Assembly: GCA_021792595.1 (NCBI GenBank)
Contig: JAJYUI010000004.1
Span: 1 to 36,610 of the forward strand
Source: Thermoplasmata archaeon
GTDB lineage: Archaea; Thermoplasmatota; Thermoplasmata; Thermoplasmatales; Thermoplasmataceae
Direction: 5' to 3'
DNA length: 36,610 bases
Every line of letters begins with the position of its first letter. Position 1 is the first letter of the stretch. A model generated the notes under the pieces. It did not search any database, had not been told where the DNA came from, and saw only the letters and a list, made by a program, of their open reading frames with translations. The position numbers and the translations under genes are program-made. Of this stretch, positions 24,057-32,747 are shown piece by piece.

Positions 24057-25415
24057 TTGGCATACATCGTAGTAACCACGCGGGCACCTTTCTCACACGA
24101 GAGAAGTTCAGGAAAGGAGACGGTGAGGTTCAGCACTGGCGGGGTTTCAACTAGCCTCAGGATGATTGTGGGAAGGGAAGGGGGAACATGGGTCTGCTGG
24201 GGCGATGGGAGCAACGACAGGGCATATCCGGAAGAAATAAAGGACAACGTGAGGATAGTCAGGGTCTTCATTGGCTCGAGGGAGAGAAGAGGGTTCTATG
24301 AAGGATATTCCAACTCTACACTCTGGCCCCTGTTCCACTACTTCAGGGACCGGTTGAAATTCTCCCGCAAGAACTTTCTCACATACAGGAAGGTAAACCA
24401 GGATTTCCTTGAGGCGATCAAGAAAGTATACAGACCAGGCGACACAGTCTGGATTCATGACTACCAGCTGGCCCTTCTTCCAGGCCTGGTCCGGAAGGAG
24501 TTCCCTGACGCCGGGATAATATTCACCTGGCATATTCCCTGGGTAACAGGAGAATTCTTCTCGATGTTGCCGGAGTCTGAGGAGATCCTCAGGTCCATTT
24601 GCAGCAGCAGCTTCGTCACTTTCCACACAGGGCTTTACGTTAGAAATTTCTTTGATTCCATGGATCAGATACTTGGCAGCCATGATTCAATGAAAGGAAG
24701 GGCCTTTTCAATTCCCCTTGGAATTGATTATGCCTACTACCAGAAGAAGTCTGAGGGAATACACAAGTCACCCTTTGCCGGTGACCAGAAGGCGATATTC
24801 TCGGTTGACAGGATGGACTATACAAAGGGACTGACAGAGAGGGCAAATGCAATTGAGACCCTCCTTGAGACTCACCCTGAACTGATTGGAAAATTTGTCT
24901 ACTACATGGCCGTGAGCCCAAGCAGGACAAACGTGAAGGAGTACCAGACCTTCAAGAGGGACCTGGAAATGAGCATAGGGAGAATCAATGGTAGATTTTC
25001 GTCAGTATCCTGGGTGCCCATTGTCTACATGAACAAGAAACTCTCCGACAACTTGCTCATTGCGTTCTACAGGTTCAGCCAGGTGGCGCTAATCACCCCT
25101 CTTTTCGATGGCCTGAACCTTGTGTCGAAGGAATTTATCGCAAGCTCGAGGGACGGTGTGCTCATAATTTCCAAATTCGCAGGATCAGCTTCCCAGCTAA
25201 ACGGTGCCATAAAGGTAAACCCGAATTCAAGGCTGGAGCTGGCAGAGTCCATCCATAGTGCGTTGAACATGGGGGCTGAAGAACGAAGGGTCAGGCTGGA
25301 AATGATGAAGAAGGAAGTCTCCAGGCATGACTCAGCGTGGTGGTCAAGGAGGATAAGGGACCTTGCCAGGAAGATTTCCTTTCCTGAGGGGGGCCGGGTT
25401 GTTGAGCAGCACTGA
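24057..25415 (+). CDS. otsA: Trehalose-6-phosphate synthase (GT20)
   Basis: OtsA joins glucose from a nucleotide sugar to glucose-6-phosphate, giving trehalose-6-phosphate, a stress solute precursor. The 452-residue product has the GT20 blocks VWIHDYQLALLPGLVRKEFP, FTWHIPW, FHTGLYVRNFF, SVDRMDYTKGLTERANAIE and ITPLFDGLNLVSKEFIAS (nucleotide-sugar site). The start is TTG 24057: it sits 25 bp after the TATA-like box, there is no ribosome site, and the protein then opens AYIVVTTRAPFSHE. Leaderless initiation at TTG is unusual. otsB follows with an overlap of about 17 nt, and the two enzymes act in sequence. Confidence 0.93.
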   Translation: MAYIVVTTRAPFSHERSSGKETVRFSTGGVSTSLRMIVGREGGTWVCWGDGSNDRAYPEEIKDNVRIVRVFIGSRERRGFYEGYSNSTLWPLFHYFRDRLKFSRKNFLTYRKVNQDFLEAIKKVYRPGDTVWIHDYQLALLPGLVRKEFPDAGIIFTWHIPWVTGEFFSMLPESEEILRSICSSSFVTFHTGLYVRNFFDSMDQILGSHDSMKGRAFSIPLGIDYAYYQKKSEGIHKSPFAGDQKAIFSVDRMDYTKGLTERANAIETLLETHPELIGKFVYYMAVSPSRTNVKEYQTFKRDLEMSIGRINGRFSSVSWVPIVYMNKKLSDNLLIAFYRFSQVALITPLFDGLNLVSKEFIASSRDGVLIISKFAGSASQLNGAIKVNPNSRLELAESIHSALNMGAEERRVRLEMMKKEVSRHDSAWWSRRIRDLARKISFPEGGRVVEQH

Positions 25416-26142
25416 TGCAACTTGGATAATAGATGCCTTCCGGGAGATATCGGGAGACAATCCAATCATCTTCCTTGACTACGACGGCACGCTGACCCCG
25501 ATTATGCCGAGACCTGAACTGGCGGCCCCGGATGACAAGTTGAAGGGGCTCCTCAAGGAGTTTGCTGAGAAGTTTGACACGGTGATCGTGACTGGCAGGA
25601 CGCTTGAGAGCATAATGGGATTCCTCGGGGATTCATATTCCTACGTTGCCATGCACGGTGCATTGTTTTTCGGCAATGGCAAGTTAACCGATCTTTCCGG
25701 GAAACTTGACGGTTACCTATCCATCACTGAAAGAATCACGTCGGGTTCCGCGGAATTGGAAGCAAGGTTTCCCGGGCTCAAGGTGTATGACAAGAGAGGG
25801 GGAGTCCTCTTCCACTATGGAGCAATGGAGAAGAACATATTCCCTGAACTCAGCAGTGAAGTGGAGAAGATCGCACTTGAAGTCTCTATGGAGACATACT
25901 ATGGAAAGAACGTGATTGAATTGAGGATCCCGGGCGTAAACAAGGGAAGCGCCATCTTTCGCCTGAGGAATGGAAGACCTGCGTTGATAGCCGGTGATGA
26001 CATCACTGACGAGGAGGCATTCAGGGCGAACCCTGACGCCATAACCGTGCATATAGGGACTTCGAAAACTGCTGCCAGGTACTCACTGGCAGACTACGCC
26101 GGAATGAGGAAACTGATGAGGCTAATGATCGATTTGGTCTGA
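25399..26142 (+). CDS. otsB: Trehalose-6-phosphate phosphatase
   Basis: OtsB removes the phosphate from trehalose-6-phosphate to release trehalose; it belongs to the HAD superfamily. The 247-residue product has HAD motif I FLDYDGTLTPI with the nucleophilic Asp (about residue 26). VIVTGRTLESIMGF is motif II, a family-typical MHGALFF follows, and GDDITDEEAF is the metal-binding motif. Two adjacent TTG codons (25399 and 25402) follow GAGGGGGG by 5-8 nt and are the likely starts; the frame is open further upstream inside otsA. Its 3' end overlaps the converging hydrolase gene by 21 nt. Confidence 0.92.
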   Translation: MLSSTDATWIIDAFREISGDNPIIFLDYDGTLTPIMPRPELAAPDDKLKGLLKEFAEKFDTVIVTGRTLESIMGFLGDSYSYVAMHGALFFGNGKLTDLSGKLDGYLSITERITSGSAELEARFPGLKVYDKRGGVLFHYGAMEKNIFPELSSEVEKIALEVSMETYYGKNVIELRIPGVNKGSAIFRLRNGRPALIAGDDITDEEAFRANPDAITVHIGTSKTAARYSLADYAGMRKLMRLMIDLV

Positions 26143-26886
26143 AGCTGGATTCCTCTGCTGCATAAGCGGGTAGTCCGCGTCATACTTACCCAGTAAATCC
26201 GTGTCTATGTCAACTTCCAGTATTCCAGGTTCGTTATTCATCTCCTCAATAACTTCTCCGTATGGGTTCACGACCATGCTGTGGCCCGTAAATCTCTCAC
26301 CGCACTGGGCTGCCGCAATAACGTAGCAGCCATTCTCTATGGCCCTCGCCCTGACAAGACTCTGCCACTGTGCAAGCTTTCCACTTCCCGCAAACCATCC
26401 TGCCTGATAGGTGATTATCCTTGCCCCTGAAAGTCGCAGGTTCCTGCAGGCCTCCGGAAACCGTATGTCATAGCATATCTGCATCGAGGCATTCTGACCC
26501 GATATGTTCGTGTTTCCTGGAAGTGTATTGCCCGGGGCATAGAAGTCGCTTTCCCTGCTCTTCCCGGCATCATAGAGGTGGATCTTCCTGTATCTGGAAA
26601 TTATCTGGCCGTCGTGTATTATAACTGAGGTGTTGTACGGCTTTTCGCCGCCTGATGGCTCAGGATAGTTAACATAAAGGTGTCTCCCCCTTGACAATGG
26701 ACCAAACTTCTCGGTTATGAGGGATTCCGGAACCTCCGGCACCCTGCCCCTGAAATCAGGAACATACACCTGGTATTCTGGAAATACAACAATCCCTGAA
26801 CTGTCGCCCACATTATTCAGGATGGCAAGCGACTCGTCGAGATTTCGCTGGATGTCCTGCCCTGATTCCATCTGCACAACGGACAA
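26122..26886 (-). CDS. Nitrilase-superfamily carbon-nitrogen hydrolase
   Basis: The product is a C-N hydrolase (amidase or omega-amidase type) with the Glu-Lys-Cys triad visible. Glu is in VVFPEYQ (about residue 37), Lys in YRKIHLYD (about 101) and Cys in ICYDIRFPE (about 138). The 254-residue length fits a single-domain Nit-like protein, and the substrate cannot be told. The TTG at 26886 is the first standard start, 8 nt after top6A. The family usually begins M-K-I-x-L-x-x-Q-M, and here that would be an ATA codon at 26898, preceded by GGAGGGG at 7 nt and overlapping the top6A stop as ATAA. The true start may therefore be non-standard. It probably shares the top6 transcript. Confidence 0.88.
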   Translation of the reverse strand: MSVVQMESGQDIQRNLDESLAILNNVGDSSGIVVFPEYQVYVPDFRGRVPEVPESLITEKFGPLSRGRHLYVNYPEPSGGEKPYNTSVIIHDGQIISRYRKIHLYDAGKSRESDFYAPGNTLPGNTNISGQNASMQICYDIRFPEACRNLRLSGARIITYQAGWFAGSGKLAQWQSLVRARAIENGCYVIAAAQCGERFTGHSMVVNPYGEVIEEMNNEPGILEVDIDTDLLGKYDADYPLMQQRNPASDQIDH

Positions 26887-26894
26887 CCAGATCT

Positions 26895-27980
26895 TTATTC
26901 CAGATCCCCTCCAGAAAACAACTTGTCCGGAAGGTATTTGTCGGTGACGTAATCCAGTCCATATTTGGCGAGGGCCTGTTGCTCAGCCTTCTTGTTGATT
27001 GAAAGCATTGTTTCAATCTCGCTCTTCCAGAATTCCGTCTGGAATCTCGGATCCTTCAATTCAGAGTTCAGTGCCTGTATGTCCCTGTCGCTCAACTTGT
27101 CCGTGGGAAGGTCGTAAGTCAGGATGTCGGATGCAGTTATTCCTATGTACTGGGCAGTAGGAACGGCAAGATAATTGGATATATGGGCAGTCTTTATTGC
27201 ACCGTATGCCACTGAAGCGAATATCCTGAATGACCATGGGTCACCGTCAGTGAACACGAAGACTGGCAGATTGAGTTCCTCATTCATTCTCTTGAGCAGC
27301 CTCCTTGTGCTCCTCGCGGGTTGTCCCTTCAGGTGGACCAGGATACCATTGTGCCTCTCGTCAAATCCATTCTCAACAAGCCTGTCGAACATCCCTCCGG
27401 TTTCCATCGCAAGAATGAAGGATGCGTTGGAACTCTTCAGCCTCAGTTTATCGGATTCCACGCTGTAAGGTATGGTGTACCCCCCATCCCCCACGTCATC
27501 CTTGCAGTTGATCTTCTTGAATTCTCCCTTCCTGTTCCTCTCCTCGAAAGTAACGTCGCCGATAACGCTCGCCCCATTCTCTTCAGGTCTCAAGCCAAAG
27601 TCCTCCCTGAGAAGTGCCGTGATGACCTCCAGATCCTCCGCCGTCATGTCGGATTCGTCCTGGGAATTGAACTTCCCCGGCCCCCAGCCTTCAGAAATGT
27701 AGTACATCTCCCTCAGGGTAGAGGTCTTGTGATTCCTGAGCATTTCCTCTATGAATTCCGAGACGTAAAGACTCTTGAGGATGTACTGGGCACCATCAAT
27801 AGTCTTGGCAGACCTAGTAACGCTATTGTCGCCATACTTCCATACCATGAACCTCTCGTCAAGAACTATGTTATCCCTGTTCCTTGACGGAAGTGAAAGG
27901 GACGGTATCTCACCCTCTTCCAATGCAGTATAAACGTTCCTGAGCACTTTCTCTTTCAACACTTCCTTGACTTCCTTCAC
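26895..27980 (-). CDS. top6A: DNA topoisomerase VI subunit A
   Basis: Top6A is the DNA-cleaving, Spo11-related subunit of type IIB topoisomerase, which relaxes and unlinks DNA. The 361-residue product has the 5Y-CAP block [13 protein letters not shown] with the likely catalytic Tyr at about residue 94. The Toprim domain has ETGGMFDRL (Mg-binding Glu) and [12 protein letters not shown] (DxD pair). The C-terminal [20 protein letters not shown] also matches the family. The ATG overlaps the top6B stop by 4 nt (ATGA), so the subunits are made together. The length is normal and catalytic residues appear intact. Confidence 0.96.
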   Translation of the reverse strand: MKEVKEVLKEKVLRNVYTALEEGEIPSLSLPSRNRDNIVLDERFMVWKYGDNSVTRSAKTIDGAQYILKSLYVSEFIEEMLRNHKTSTLREMYYISEGWGPGKFNSQDESDMTAEDLEVITALLREDFGLRPEENGASVIGDVTFEERNRKGEFKKINCKDDVGDGGYTIPYSVESDKLRLKSSNASFILAMETGGMFDRLVENGFDERHNGILVHLKGQPARSTRRLLKRMNEELNLPVFVFTDGDPWSFRIFASVAYGAIKTAHISNYLAVPTAQYIGITASDILTYDLPTDKLSDRDIQALNSELKDPRFQTEFWKSEIETMLSINKKAEQQALAKYGLDYVTDKYLPDKLFSGGDLE

Positions 27981-29860
27981 TCACTCACCTCTTCCACCGT
28001 TACTCCGCCCATGCCCCAGTCAGCAGGCAATGGCTCCGCCCCCTGCACATAGACCGGGTCAATGCCTGTAAAGTAGTAATCAGCACCGTCGTAGTTCTTC
28101 GACACCCCTTTCACACGGTATTCAAAAGTGGCCGAATGGGAAGGTTCTATGGTTCCTGTATCATAGCTCTGCAAACCGTCCACCTCGCCCACAGGAGGAT
28201 CCGGGTATATCACAATTGCACGCGGAGCCCTGGTATAGTTGTAAACGGTGCACTTAACCTCTGCCGTTTCTTCTTCCACCCTGTATTCCTCGGTGACAAA
28301 TACAACATTTGCTATTTTTGAGATCACCGGGTCGATCGGCGGGGCAGGCATCTCCATGAGAGCCGAAACTTTCTCGCTGATAGATGGTATCAGGTCCCTG
28401 ATCAGCTTGAATTTCTCGTTGATCTGCTTCCGCTTCTCCTTCTTGTTCAGGAATCTCCTGACGTCTCTTGCCACGTAGCGGAGCGCGGCGGTTATCTCGG
28501 AAGATAGTTCACCGACTCCCGCAATCGCCTCCTTTGATTCTGAGGTGTAGGGGATCTTCGTACCAAGTATGTGCACCATCACTATCATCGGGCCAAATGG
28601 TATACCGGAACCCTGTTTCTGGTCGAGACCGAAATGCCTCCAGTCCATGTCCGCTATTGCCTTTGTAATGGCGCATGCTCCCTGCTGGAACAGCAGGGGC
28701 ACCTTGTTCACGAACCTGACAATCTTCACCTGTTCATCGGAGGGGAGATCCCCTCCAAAAACTATTCCCGCCTCAACCTGGAAGGGGTTCCCGTTGTACA
28801 CCGACGGCGATCTTAGAACTGGCCTGGAGTAGAAGGAAGGGTGCTGTTCCTCATAGTTGGACCTGAGCCCCTTCCTGATGAATTCCTGGCCAAGTGGGGA
28901 CAGGCAGTCCAGTGGTGGAGGGAGAAGCTTGACCTCACGAAAAGCCGCCATGAGCCCCTTGATCTGTGCAGTGGTCAACTCCGCCGGGTCCAGTTCCCCA
29001 GAAACTCTTGATTTCTCGAGAATTTCTGAAGCAACGTTTGCGCTCACCCTGTTGAAGCTATTCATGAGGAAATGCTTCATGTCCTTCTCCTCTGAGCTTG
29101 AAGCCATCTGCTGTATCTCTCCAAGTTCCAGGCCAAGAGGATGAGGCTTCACCGGTACAGATGGTTTCGGTGCAACCTTCACCGATCTCGGGAAATGGAA
29201 AACCTTTCCATCCGGGTCCCTGAACTTCAGATCCATGTGCGGGTTTGCAACGGACGTTTCCTTCAGGTACTCAAATACGCTCTGTCTTCCAACCTGGTAC
29301 CTGGATCTCAGTGTCACGCTGACGGAAGTTCCGTGATCCCTGTCCCAGACAGTTGCTTCCCTCTTGTGGATTATACCCTCGTTCCTGGTAATGTCGATGG
29401 AAATCTCGAACCGGTAGGCAACATCGTCTGTTTCCTCCTTGGTAACAACCACGGCATGCCTTCCTGTGGATATCTGGCCGTAAAGCACTGCAGCTGTGAT
29501 TCCAATTCCCTGCTGGCCGCGGGATTGCCTCATGGCGTGGAATCTTGAACCGTAAAGGAGTTTCCCGAACACGCTCTGTACTTCCAGTGGGGGGACTCCA
29601 GGCCCGTTGTCGAGAATTGTTGCCGTATACTCATCCTGAGCGACCTTCTCCAGTGTTACTTCTATATCCGGGAGAATCGAGTGTTCCTCGCAGGCATCAA
29701 GGGAGTTGTCAAGGGCTTCCTTGACAGTCATGAAAAGTGCTTTTGCGGGCGAATCAAAACCGAGTATGTGTCTGTTCTTCTCAAAGAATTCTGATATTGA
29801 AATCTCCCTGTTCCTTGAAAGTCCTGCAGTCTTCCTGACCATGATGAAGGCATATTGCAT
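27977..29860 (-). CDS. top6B: DNA topoisomerase VI subunit B
   Basis: Top6B is the ATP-driven clamp subunit. The 627-residue product has the GHKL ATPase blocks: KEALDNSLDACEE (N-box), ATILDNGPGVPP (G1) and SRGQQGIGITAAVLYG (G2). An H2TH-like insert follows, then the transducer domain with its switch lysine region (KQGSGIPFGPMIVMVHILG). The family's usual early motif ISEFFEKNRHILGF is present. ATG 29860 and ATG 29842 can both start it. A TATA-like GGGTATATGC (about 29898-29889, minus) lies about 33 bp before 29860. A C-terminal domain of about 120 residues follows the transducer, longer than in the shortest archaeal versions. Confidence 0.96.
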   Translation of the reverse strand: MQYAFIMVRKTAGLSRNREISISEFFEKNRHILGFDSPAKALFMTVKEALDNSLDACEEHSILPDIEVTLEKVAQDEYTATILDNGPGVPPLEVQSVFGKLLYGSRFHAMRQSRGQQGIGITAAVLYGQISTGRHAVVVTKEETDDVAYRFEISIDITRNEGIIHKREATVWDRDHGTSVSVTLRSRYQVGRQSVFEYLKETSVANPHMDLKFRDPDGKVFHFPRSVKVAPKPSVPVKPHPLGLELGEIQQMASSSEEKDMKHFLMNSFNRVSANVASEILEKSRVSGELDPAELTTAQIKGLMAAFREVKLLPPPLDCLSPLGQEFIRKGLRSNYEEQHPSFYSRPVLRSPSVYNGNPFQVEAGIVFGGDLPSDEQVKIVRFVNKVPLLFQQGACAITKAIADMDWRHFGLDQKQGSGIPFGPMIVMVHILGTKIPYTSESKEAIAGVGELSSEITAALRYVARDVRRFLNKKEKRKQINEKFKLIRDLIPSISEKVSALMEMPAPPIDPVISKIANVVFVTEEYRVEEETAEVKCTVYNYTRAPRAIVIYPDPPVGEVDGLQSYDTGTIEPSHSATFEYRVKGVSKNYDGADYYFTGIDPVYVQGAEPLPADWGMGGVTVEEVSE

Positions 29861-29938
29861 TTGTCATATAATGAGGTTTCCCAGAGTTGCATATACCCAT
29901 GCGGACTGGATTGAGCGTTTCTCGCTGAATCACACAGT

Positions 29939-29953
29939 TTTCGGTTCACCTAA
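29939..29953. promoter_or_regulatory. Candidate metal-repressor site 1, upstream of ZIP gene
   Basis: TTTCGGTTCACCTAA. Fourteen of these bases (29940-29953) differ at one position from the reverse complement of the site before the Nramp gene. The next copy lies 35 bp downstream. The half-site TTMGG...CCTAA resembles DtxR/IdeR-family operators. Confidence 0.5.
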
Positions 29954-29973
29954 TAAACTTTATGTCGCATAAA

Positions 29974-29988
29974 TTTAGGGACACCTAA
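29974..29988. promoter_or_regulatory. Candidate metal-repressor site 2, at the ZIP promoter
   Basis: TTTAGGGACACCTAA contains a perfect inverted repeat TTAGG-GACA-CCTAA (29975-29988). It overlaps the end of a TATA-like ATAAATTT (about 29969-29976) and ends 10 bp before the ATG at 29999. A bound repressor would block transcription. The direct repeat CACCTAATAAA occurs here (29982-29992) and in site 1 (29947-29957). Confidence 0.55.
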
Positions 29989-29998
29989 TAAATAATCC

Positions 29999-30856
29999 AT
30001 GAAGTTCACACTTCATTCGCAGGGCAATTCTGCCTTGACAGTAGGATGTTTAACTATGGACTACTACACTCTCCTTATCCTTGGCGCAATTTCAGGGTTC
30101 ACCATATACTTTGGCCTAATAATATCGAGAATATCCATTCTCAAGGACAGTACCAGGTACCTGCTAAGCTCCATAGCCACGGGTATACTTATCTTCCTGA
30201 TTTACGACGTTCTGAGCAATTCCTGGGGGCAATACGTTGAGGAGGCGGTAGTATATTCAGTACACACCGGCAGCGGTTATGGAACCACTGCACTTTACCT
30301 GGCGCTTTTCTTCACTGGACTTTCGCTCGGTGTGCTCGGATTATCCTTCTATGGGGAGAGGATGCTGAAAGCGACAGCCGAACAGGGGAACGAGAGTGGC
30401 AGTTCCTACAGGTTCGCACTGCTTATTGCGATAGGAATCGGCACTCACAACTTCGGTGAAGGCCTTGCGATTGGAACTTCGTTTGCGGCAGGATACATTG
30501 GTCTCGCGACTGTCCTTGTGATCGGTTTCGGGCTGCACAATTCCACTGAAGGTTTCGGCATTCTCGGTCCACTCATCAAGGATCGCAAGGTCCCAAATGG
30601 CAGGTTTCTCCTGACGGCCGGCCTTATTGGGGGTGGCCCGACATTTCTCGGGACGGTCATAGGCTCACTCTGGTCTTCTCCTTCTGCAGAAATACTGTTC
30701 CTGTCCTTCGCAGCCGGTGCATTGATCTATGTCACCCTCACCATGTACAAGGCCATAGCCCCGTTGTGTACAGGAAACAGGCTGATGGTTGGGATATTCG
30801 CCGGGGTTGTCCTCGGCTTCCTGACAGACCTCATAGTGTCGATAGGTGGAGCCTGA
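29999..30856 (+). CDS. ZIP-family divalent metal transporter
   Basis: The product is a membrane importer of zinc, iron or manganese. The 285-residue protein has about eight helices. The metal-site helices are recognisable: IGIGTHNFGEGLAIGTSF (HNxxEG, helix IV) and GFGLHNSTEGFGILGP (HNxxEG, helix V). Both keep the His and Glu ligands. ATG 29999 fits the TATA-like box at 29969, giving a leaderless mRNA. ATG 30056, with AGGATG before it, would drop 19 polar residues and is a real alternative. Two putative repressor sites lie just upstream, and one is shared in form with the Nramp gene at 33306. Metal specificity cannot be read from sequence. Confidence 0.85.
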   Translation: MKFTLHSQGNSALTVGCLTMDYYTLLILGAISGFTIYFGLIISRISILKDSTRYLLSSIATGILIFLIYDVLSNSWGQYVEEAVVYSVHTGSGYGTTALYLALFFTGLSLGVLGLSFYGERMLKATAEQGNESGSSYRFALLIAIGIGTHNFGEGLAIGTSFAAGYIGLATVLVIGFGLHNSTEGFGILGPLIKDRKVPNGRFLLTAGLIGGGPTFLGTVIGSLWSSPSAEILFLSFAAGALIYVTLTMYKAIAPLCTGNRLMVGIFAGVVLGFLTDLIVSIGGA

Positions 30857-30874
30857 AAATAAAGGAAAACTGGG

Positions 30875-31633
30875 TTATCCGAAGTATCCCAGATCTTCTT
30901 TCTTGGAAGCTTTATTCTGCAAGTCTTCCTGCATCCTGCCTGTAATCTGTTCTATCTGCTTGCTCCTTTCCTCGATCTCTGCAAGATCTATTGTGAAGCC
31001 AAGAATGCTGGAAAGCACCTTGAGGACTTCCATTGCTCCCCTTGGATCAGCAAAGTAACCGGAGGTTTCACCCATGAGGCAGGCTCCGTCAATGTCGAAG
31101 AGTTCCTTGGCAAGTCCGAGTAGTATTCCTGCAGACCCCACAATCCCTCCGCCTGGCTCTCCCTTGGGAAAGACAACGCCGTTCTCCTTTAGATTTCCAA
31201 GAATAGAGTTGTCTGTTACGGCTCCAAGAACTCTCGGTGTTTCCACTATTTTTCCCGTGCTGTATCCACCCAGTGTATAAACGAAAGAAAGGTCGAATTT
31301 CCTGAGCAGTTCCAGGACGTTGTAGGACATCTCGTACTGTCCTTCCTGGGTGGTTCCCTGGAAGTCACCCACCAGGATGAGGAGGTCTCTCTTGCCCGGG
31401 ATCTTCTTGTAGTAAAGGGTGTTCCTCGCAAGATACACCATCCCGTTTTCAGTAACGAAAACCTGAGGCGGAAGATACTGGGAGAATATTTCCGCGAGTT
31501 TCTGCATCTTGAGCTTTTCAATTATGTAGTCAGCAGCAATCTTGCCTATGTTGCCGATGCCGGGGAGACCTCCGATCAGTATCGAGTTGGTCAACCTTGG
31601 CTTCTTGTACTGTTTGATCAGTATTTTCTCCAT
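30875..31633 (-). CDS. PAC2-family protein (proteasome assembly chaperone-like)
   Basis: The 252-residue product matches the archaeal PAC2/COG2047 family, related to eukaryotic proteasome assembly chaperones. It has ILIGGLPGIGNIGKIAADYI near the start, LLILVGDFQGTTQEGQYEMS, then VYTLGGYSTGKIVETPRVLGAVT, and GAGCLMGETSGYF-like DGACLMGETSGYFADP. A C-terminal coiled region ends in an aromatic pair before the final residue (YFG). This is loosely like the HbYX tails that dock on the 20S proteasome, but the penultimate residue is Phe. The ATG directly abuts the nop10 stop. Its place at the end of the eL44-eS27-aIF2-alpha-Nop10 operon is a common archaeal order. A role in proteasome assembly is inferred from family. 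Confidence 0.85.
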   Translation of the reverse strand: MEKILIKQYKKPRLTNSILIGGLPGIGNIGKIAADYIIEKLKMQKLAEIFSQYLPPQVFVTENGMVYLARNTLYYKKIPGKRDLLILVGDFQGTTQEGQYEMSYNVLELLRKFDLSFVYTLGGYSTGKIVETPRVLGAVTDNSILGNLKENGVVFPKGEPGGGIVGSAGILLGLAKELFDIDGACLMGETSGYFADPRGAMEVLKVLSSILGFTIDLAEIEERSKQIEQITGRMQEDLQNKASKKEDLGYFG

Positions 31634-31786
31634 TTACATCCTCTCCTTTAATCTGTACTTCTGGAACCTGTCCGACGGGCTGTATCTCTGTGGGATCGCC
31701 ATACTTGTGCTGGCGGAGCAATCCGGACAGGAATCCTCCATGGTATAGCGACCGCAGGCAGTGCACTTCCTTATAAGCGATTTCAT
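31634..31786 (-). CDS. nop10: H/ACA ribonucleoprotein subunit Nop10
   Basis: Nop10 binds Cbf5 in the H/ACA particle that makes guide-directed pseudouridine in rRNA and tRNA. The 50-residue product starts MKSLIRKCTACGRYTMEDSC and has the zinc-ribbon cysteines CxxC...CPDC. Then comes the family block IPQRYSPSDRFQKYRL (family: P-x-x-Y/F-S-P-x-D-x-Y-x-x-Y-R). ATG 31786 lies 2 nt after the aIF2-alpha gene and its stop TAA abuts the PAC2 ATG. The length and neighbours are exactly as expected, so the call is sure despite the small size. Confidence 0.95.
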   Translation of the reverse strand: MKSLIRKCTACGRYTMEDSCPDCSASTSMAIPQRYSPSDRFQKYRLKERM

Positions 31787-31788
31787 CC

Positions 31789-32544
31789 CTAATCCCTTGA
31801 GAACTCTGCAACGACCTGGTTCTTCTTGCTTGTCTCAAGAATTGCCTGAACCGAGTTCTTGAGAATCTCCTCGGCAGACTTGAAATCTGCCTGTGTCACC
31901 GATATCCTGTATCTTGGGGAACCGGCGTACCTGATCTTCACGCTTTCCAGCAGGCCGGATTCAAGGGATTCCTTGATCCTCTCGACCCCGTCTGAACCCA
32001 GACAGTACATTTCAAGGTTTCCGCCGATGGAAACTGTCGGGGAAATTACGTTTTCCTTTGCAATCCTGATGAAAGCGCTCTTCCACTTTGCCTTGACTTC
32101 CGGCATCCATTCGTCAGACGCAGATGCATCCTCGAATGCCGCATAGAGTGTTCCATACTTTTCTATGAGATCGTTGGCAAACTCCTTCTCGCATTCGTTG
32201 ACTGTTTTCTTCAGGGACGTGGCTACAATCTCAAGCAACTTTTCCGCCTTCTGTTCCCCTTTCCACTCTGTTATCTTCTCTCTCTTCTGATGTGCATTGA
32301 CCCGTTTCAATGAAAGGTCAACGTTGCCTCTCTCTTGGTTGATGTTGATTACCTTGCAGACCGTCCTCTGGCCCACCCTGATGTAATCCCGGATGTGCTT
32401 GACCCACCCTGTCGCCACCTCGGCTATGTGAATGAAGCCCTCGACTCCTTCATAGCTCTCGAGCCTGCATTTGGCACCAAAGTTTCTGACCTCGAAAATC
32501 GTTACTACTACTAGTTCACCAACTTCAGGAAGTTCCCTCTCCAT
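31789..32544 (-). CDS. Translation initiation factor aIF2, alpha subunit
   Basis: aIF2-alpha is part of the heterotrimer that brings initiator tRNA to the ribosome. The 251-residue product has the N-terminal S1 domain (PEVGELVVVTIFEVRNFGAKCRLESYEGVEGFIHIAEV, then GQRTVCKVININQERGNVDLSLKRV). A helical middle domain and the C-terminal alpha-beta domain (VKIRYAGSPRYRISV) follow. ATG 32544 is chosen because the family starts M-E-x-x-L-P-E-x-G-E and it overlaps the eS27 stop by one base (TGATG). The open frame extends upstream into eS27, which is not expected to be translated. Confidence 0.95.
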   Translation of the reverse strand: MERELPEVGELVVVTIFEVRNFGAKCRLESYEGVEGFIHIAEVATGWVKHIRDYIRVGQRTVCKVININQERGNVDLSLKRVNAHQKREKITEWKGEQKAEKLLEIVATSLKKTVNECEKEFANDLIEKYGTLYAAFEDASASDEWMPEVKAKWKSAFIRIAKENVISPTVSIGGNLEMYCLGSDGVERIKESLESGLLESVKIRYAGSPRYRISVTQADFKSAEEILKNSVQAILETSKKNQVVAEFSRD

Positions 32545-32747
32545 CAGACTTCCCCAACAAACTCTCCGTAGGAAGTCAGCAGACCTCCTGTGGGTTCCGC
32601 CAGCAATGAACCGCATACTCCACAGTTGACCTTACTGGAAATCCTGGCAAAGACAACCTGCTCGTTATTGCAATCCCTGCACTTAATCCTGACAAACTTC
32701 CTCTTTCCGCCCTTGATCTTCTCTGCCACTTTCTCTCCTTCAGTCAT
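32544..32747 (-). CDS. rps27e: Ribosomal protein eS27
   Basis: This small-subunit zinc-finger protein is 67 residues here. FVRIKCRDCNNEQVVFARISS and VNCGVCGSLLAEPTGG carry the CxxC...CxxC metal site, and LLAEPTGGL is the family ending. The ATG overlaps the eL44 stop by 4 nt (ATGA), and its own stop overlaps the aIF2-alpha start by one base, so translation of the three is coupled. Confidence 0.96.
   Translation of the reverse strand: MTEGEKVAEKIKGGKRKFVRIKCRDCNNEQVVFARISSKVNCGVCGSLLAEPTGGLLTSYGEFVGEV

Noticed and set aside
31787-32616. aIF2-alpha starting upstream at 32616
   Set aside because: The added residues come from the eS27 coding region in another frame. The family start ME-x-x-LPEVGE is at 32544.
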